This document shows positions 58,980-64,000 of a stretch of 64,000 nt of DNA, piece by piece; positions within the stretch are counted from its first letter, which is position 1, and the number at the start of each line of letters is the position of its first letter. This DNA is from Marsupella aquatica (Eukaryota > Marchantiophyta). The stretch covers positions 6,572,001 through 6,636,000 of the forward strand of contig OZ316893.1 in the NCBI GenBank assembly GCA_973895155.1, in the 5' to 3' direction. A program made the translations under genes and the position numbers. Under the pieces are notes generated by a model. The model worked only from the letters and a program-made list of their open reading frames with translations, did not search any database and was not told where the DNA came from.

Positions 58980-59570
58980 TGCTATATTATTATGACATTG
59001 CTATATTATTTTGACACTGCTATATGGTGAATCCAATTTTGTCTTAATCAGATTCTGTGTCCAGTATTCTAATTTTAATGTGCCCTAACAAGGTGAATCA
59101 TTTGTATTAATTGAATTTTAAAATTCAAAGTTAATTCAAAGTTAATTAAGAGTGAGAGAAATGATGTTGGACAATGTGCATATCTGGTATACTAAGTTTC
59201 CCTCATGGTTTCCTTTGCAAAATTTATGGTTTGAGTTTTACTATCATTACTTATGGTTTCCTTTGCAAAATTTATGGTTTTAATTGAGTTTTACTATCAT
59301 TACCTATAAGCAAGTAAAAAATGTACCTTATGTGCACAACTCTTCCCTGCCTTTGTATTTCCTGGTTATTAATATGTACTTTTCTTTGCATGTATACTTA
59401 TGATTTTGTGTATTATTTCACTCAATCTTAAGTAACAGATTTTGTTTTCTTGGCATGTACTTTACACTTATTCTCTTCTTTTATCATAAATAAATTAAAT
59501 GAATTACATCTCACTCCAAGACAAAAAGAGAGACATGTTCCAGGATGAACATGCTATACTATATCCCTAG
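58980..59570 (+). repeat. Dispersed AT-rich repeat family, copy 3
   Basis: Diverged from copy 1 but ends alike (CTCCAAGACAAAAAGAGAGA, then CATGTTCCAGGATGAACATG). Contains a local duplication of TATGGTTTCCTTTGCAAAAT near 59200 and 59250. Confidence 0.55.
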
Positions 59571-62190
59571 TGATACTAAATTGTACTAACTTGACTAGGT
59601 TAGAGTAGCAATTGCCTTTTTCACATGTTGCCTCACCTGATGCTACCCAAAGTCAGGGTCTAGAGGCTTCACTCTAATCCATAGGCTAGTCAAGTAGCTA
59701 TTGATTGCAAATTATTAGTTAGATATCATTGAAACTGTTTTGACCACATAGTTGTAGTCAAGGGTACTCATTAATGGTTTTCTGCCCAACTACAGTAGCT
59801 AGGAGAATAATTCAGTATGAGTGCAATAGGAGGCAAAGCCAGAGAATGGGCAAGAGATCAATAGGATTGGGTTGGGATAGGGTTATGCTAGAGAAAGGAG
59901 ACCACTCTCCATGTTTGTCTCTTGTTAGTGACCCTCATGGGAAGCTCTTTCTAAATCCTGGCACCATATGCAACCACATAATCAAATTTGGTTCCAAACA
60001 GGAACAACAATGTTTTCAACCACAAACAAACTCACTCAATCAATGTCTTACATCAATATGGAGAGATATGCTTAGTAGACCCCCTTCTTGAAAAATTTTG
60101 CTTAATCAACCCCCTCCATGCTTTTCCCCAACCTGGACCGTTGATGGACATTTAGATCTCAGATCTGGACCATTGATAGACCTCAAGGGGTTGATCAAGT
60201 AACAAGTTTCATTTTGGGGGTCTATCAAGCAAACACCTCCATCAATATGTTGTATTTAAGTTTTTGCGAGTTGATGAAGAAACCAACCAATATAAATGCA
60301 AATAGTTAGGACCCATTGGTCTCCATACTATAAAACAAAGAACCAGTATCCTTGGTACTTCATTATCTTTATAAATTCATGATCTCCTTAGTACTTGACA
60401 ACATATGCCAATGTTATGTTCATTGGAAATCTAGACAAACTCAAAAACCCATTATCTCTTTAGCACTTGACAAGCTCTCTCTGTTTTTTAGATGACCTCA
60501 TAAAAATGAACTTAACTTTCACTCACTAGCTTAGTCTTGCTAGTGGAATAGTACTCGCACATCCCGGGGTCCTCACTTCTTTTCATTTGACCCAATGGGC
60601 TCGAATAAGTTTGGGTTTTTTAATTCAATTGATCAGAAGACTTTTAAAGTTTTTTGTTGAAGAACACTAGGGGTGTTTTTAAATACCAAATTATGGAATA
60701 TTTCTAGAATAATCCATAAAGATAGGGGTTTAAATTAATAAAAAATTACTTTAATTTCTTAAGCTTTAGGGTATTTATTATTTGAAAAATTTGCACGTGA
60801 TATGAGACCTCCATTAGAGCAAGGCCCCCAAGTGGCACACCTAACCTATTCAAGTAATTGACTTTGGTTAGACTAAGTACACCTATATAGTAATATCTAG
60901 ACCCAAGTGTAAGCTCCAATCATTGACTAGTCGTAGTTGATCAGACACGATTATTTAGCTAGATTTTTTACACTATTGGCTAACCTCACGCATGACCAGA
61001 CTATGTCTCTCCTGTTATCGTTTTTTTTAATCTTGCCCAATGTATATAGTGAATAGTCAATGTCTCAACAGGATCAATGCTTAGAATATATTTTAACTTT
61101 ACATGAATTTATTTCCTAGGTTCTACCAGGACCCCCAAAGTACTAGACTAAAATTTTAGAATTATTGGCCTAAGTTCAACTCATTATTTTGATGGGGGCC
61201 AAAAAATGGCCCATAACTTGTGGTCAAAACCATGCGGACTCTAGATATAAGCTAAGTCTATTGTGACCACGTAACTTTGGTCAATGACTTGGTATGTTTT
61301 CTGCACAACTCAAAATGGCAATATTTTATGTCCAGGTACATCTGATAGATGGTGTGTAGAAGCATTCTCCTCAGTGGCAAAATTGTGCTAAGATTCCACC
61401 TCTGTAAAAACTCTTAGTCACTTTTGACAAAAAATTGTCATGTTTCAGGTCTTCCATTCTCCAATTTCCCACCTAGCCATAAATTATTTTAGGGCTTCCA
61501 TTCTCTAGTTTGCCACCTAGCCAGAGACCCCATTAGGAGGTATTGTATGATGCAAGACTTAATTAAACAGGAAATTTTGATAGTGGGGAGAGTGTTGTAA
61601 GCAAGTGGTTTTCAATTTCTTAAAAATTTTGCAGATTTTTATATTTTAAGCGCAGTTTTAAAACTTCGTATGGCTAAGGAGTTCGCTAGGCAAAAGAGGG
61701 GTCCCAAAATTGAATTTTACTAATCAGGTTTGAGGTAGCTAGGGGCTAACTTTGCTAGTGAAGTGTGGGTTTTGTACTCATAAGAGTGCCATACCTACCT
61801 GCTCACACGCCCCAATTCCTCTGCCCCGCCCCCCAATTAGCCAGAATGTAGCCGTCACCCTTATATCTAGGGAGATGTGACAGTCAGAAAGTATTCTAGT
61901 AAAATTATATATTAATGAACATTCCTAGTATGTTCTGACATTCGCCACAAGAGAAACACAAAAAACCTGAAAACTGAAAACCTGAAAAACTACTCTCAAA
62001 GTATGTTGTGTATGGACCTATCAACTACCATGATATCTAATCGTGCCCAAATGGTGGGTCCTCCCATCAACAAATTGACTTTTAGAGGGCTATGAGAGCC
62101 TTCAGATTATTCCCCGAGTTCCCTGAGATCATCTCAAAATGGGATAAGCGATACATTAAACAAATGCATAGTAATACGTGTCCAAAGTAG
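59571..62190. other. Intergenic, no supported gene
   Basis: The longest ORF (59774-60091) has no recognisable features. Contains the second copy of the repeat at 11394-11575 (60632-60780), and 61450-61520 has a short duplication (TTCCATTCTCxAxTTxCCACCTAGCCA). Confidence 0.4.
60632..60780 (+). repeat. Dispersed repeat, second copy of 11394-11575 family
   Basis: GAAGACTTTTAAAGTTTTTT, GAAGAACACTAGGGGTGTTT, GGAATATTTCTAGAATAATC and GATAGGGGTTTAAATTAATA appear in the same order as in the earlier copy. Confidence 0.5.
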
Positions 62191-62534
62191 TGTTGAGCAT
62201 AGACGACATTCGTAACGGCAAGCCCATGAACCATCCAATGCACAAGAGTTGACACAGAGAGATACATGGTTCACCTCCACATGAGGCTACGTCCACGGAA
62301 ACACACAAGAGTTTTAATGCACTCTAGGCCGACCGGCCATACCAAGCATCCACAGCACAAGCTCTCCCTATCTCTCAACTAGCTCTGTAACAATGAGCCT
62401 AAGTTCCACCAGGGTCTGGCATTAGCCCTGGCTTTATACACAACAGCACTACCGCTAACATTAGCTAAGTCTTAACCCGAGTTAGACTAACTGTGGTTAG
62501 CTCATGAGTCACAAGACTAGAGCAATATTTAACA
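62191..62534 (-). repeat. 3' LTR of right-edge copia element
   Basis: Same length and nearly the same sequence as the solo LTRs at 23186 and 44859, in inverted orientation. Confidence 0.93.
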
Positions 62535-62560
62535 AACTCCCCCTTGACTCTTGTCTTGGG
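62535..62560 (-). other. Polypurine tract
   Basis: Minus strand AAGGGGGAGTT directly before the LTR; primes plus-strand DNA synthesis in LTR elements. Confidence 0.7.
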
Positions 62561-62741
62561 GACTGGACTAAATGCTACCATATGGAATCCTCAGCGGGAA
62601 GTTCTAGACAATCACCAAACCAGGTCTCCCCCTAAAAACCACAAAAGTTAACTAAGGGTTAACTAGAACTAAGCCGTAGCCAAACAGGAATGAGTAATCC
62701 ATATACAAATAGTCACACATTGCTAAATAACTCTACTTGCA

Positions 62742-63989
62742 CTACAACTGCAAAACCTGCAAAGTAACACGGTGTCTTGAGAAACTCTCCAAAGGAATCA
62801 CTTTGGTAAAAGCATCAGCGGGATTGAGCTTTCCATCAATCTTGACTAGCTCAAAAGTTTTATCAGACATTGCTTGCCTGATAAAATGGTACTTGATATC
62901 AATGTGTTTCACCTTGCTATCCATCACCTGGTTAGCAGCCAAGTGAAGAGCACTCTGACTATCACAGTTTAGAGTCATTTTGCCATGCTCTAAACCCATC
63001 TCCGCGATCAACTTGTCCAACCAAATTGCTTCCTTTGTTGCTTCTGTTGCTGCAACATACTCTGCTTCTGTAGTAGACTGAGATATACACTTCTGCAAGG
63101 TAGATTTCTAACTGATACATCCTCCTCCAAGAGTAAATACAAACCCAGTTGTAGACCTCCTTGTGTCCAAACAGCCTCCATAGTCAGAACCTACATAGTC
63201 AACTAACGTTCTATCTGATCTGGCATCAAATAGTAATCCATAGTCCTGTGTTCCATTCAGATACCCGAGAATCCATTTCACAGCTTCCCAATGTACCTTC
63301 CCTGGATTTGACATGAATCTGCTAACGTTGCCCATCGCTAGGGCCAAGTCAGGCCTAGTACAAGTCATCAAATACATCAGACTGCCTACTGCCTTCTCAT
63401 AAGGAATCTTAGCCATCAGACCTTTCTCCACAGCATCCGTAGGAGAGAAAGCCGATGATAACTTGAAATGTGAAGCTAAAGGAATACTCACTGGCTTACA
63501 GTTCTCCATGTTGAATCGTGCAAGTACTTTCCTCGTATACTGGACTTGACTCAAGCACAACTGTCGAGTATCAGAGTTCCTAAAAATCTCAATCCCTAAG
63601 ATTCTCTTGGCCTTTCCAAGATCCTTCATCCTGAATTCAGCACTCAATTTTTCCTTGAGACTGTTAACCTCAGATTGATCTTTAGCCACAATCAGCATGT
63701 CATTCACATAGATCACCAGAATGATGAAACCAAATACATCATTCTTGACTGATTTTTTATACACACAAGGATCATACACCATCCTTGTAAAACCTTGAGC
63801 AAGCATGAAATCATCAAACCGCTTGTTCCACTGTCTGGGAGATTGCTTCAATCCATACAAGGACTTGAGCAATCTGCAAACTAAGTTCTCTTGGCCCTTC
63901 TTCATAAAGCCTAGTGGTTGTCTCATGAAGATCAACTCTTCCAAGTTGTCATAGAGAAAAGCAGTAACAACATCCATCTGATCCATCAC
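62742..63989 (-). pseudogene. Copia reverse transcriptase-RNase H, partial
   Basis: One frame, open from the right side to 62742 except for a TAG at 63108-63110, where family members have Trp (GGCIS-stop-KSTLQK, usually SWKS). RT has QMDVVTAFLYDNLEE, KSLYGLKQSPRQWN and IYVNDMLIVAK. The catalytic YVDD is changed to YVND, which should abolish polymerase activity. RNase H has QSTTEAEYVAATEATKEAIW, LNCDSQSALHLAAN and HIDIKYHFIRQ. The C-terminus (NPADAFTKVIP) is typical of copia. Two independent lesions make this copy inactive. Confidence 0.9.
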
Positions 63990-64000
63990 CAGACCAAAAA

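Larger units (their letters stand above)
62191..64000 (-). mobile_element. Ty1/copia element of the solo-LTR family, 3' part
   Basis: 3' LTR at 62191-62534 (344 bp, TGTTAAATATTGC...CTCAACA on the minus strand), preceded by a polypurine tract (AAGGGGGAG) and by RNase H and RT coding sequence. The 5' part runs off the right edge. The base quintet outside the LTR, AGTAG (62186-62190), should reappear beyond the 5' LTR. Confidence 0.92.

Noticed and set aside
59774-60091. 105-codon plus-strand ORF
   Set aside because: No known motif, AT-rich repeat surroundings, no splice or promoter support.

Overview
The window is nuclear DNA of a green plant. The three clear host genes are a cytosolic/ER-type long-chain acyl-CoA synthetase with 19 GT-AG exons, a plastid-targeted Ycf20-like protein and a respiratory burst oxidase homologue. 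Transposon families are also of plant type: CACTA with TNP2/DUF4218/DUF4216, Ty1/copia, and Ty3/gypsy with a coiled-coil accessory ORF. The intronless RBOH and a SET-bearing CACTA element hint at a seed-free lineage (bryophyte, lycophyte or fern), but this is inference; the species cannot be named from sequence alone.

Layout. 1-7.6 kb: two CACTA elements abut. Element A (from beyond the left edge to 2213) carries a multi-exon Tnp1/DUF8039-like gene. Element B (2214-7613) carries a zinc-finger + SET-domain ORF directly upstream of a decayed TNP2 transposase. 7.6-8.7 kb: SWIM zinc-finger pseudogene. 9.2-21.6 kb: gypsy integrase remnant, then three copies (+, -, +) of a large helical/proline-rich/coiled-coil protein. 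Copy 1 is split by a 1.8-kb terminal-inverted-repeat element packed with GATAAATTTATC palindromes. 21.6-28.4 kb: non-coding, AT-rich, with a solo copia LTR and clusters of degenerate repeats.

28.5-36.4 kb: complete LACS gene. 36,970-41,942: a young full-length copia element (257-bp LTRs with one mismatch, CCAGG target duplication) inserted 0.6 kb after the LACS stop codon, coding on the minus strand. 42-46.9 kb: an unrecognised ORF patch, a second solo LTR and a non-LTR retrotransposon tail. 47.4-48.4 kb: Ycf20-like gene. 51.1-54.2 kb: RBOH on the minus strand. 54.3-62.2 kb: no recognisable gene, only dispersed repeats. 62.2-64 kb: 3' LTR and RT/RNase H of another copia element of the solo-LTR family, running off the right edge.

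The three host genes serve unrelated pathways (fatty-acid activation, thylakoid photoprotection, apoplastic superoxide production) and form no cluster. The most unusual item is the SET-type methyltransferase ORF lying inside CACTA element B in the same orientation as its transposase.
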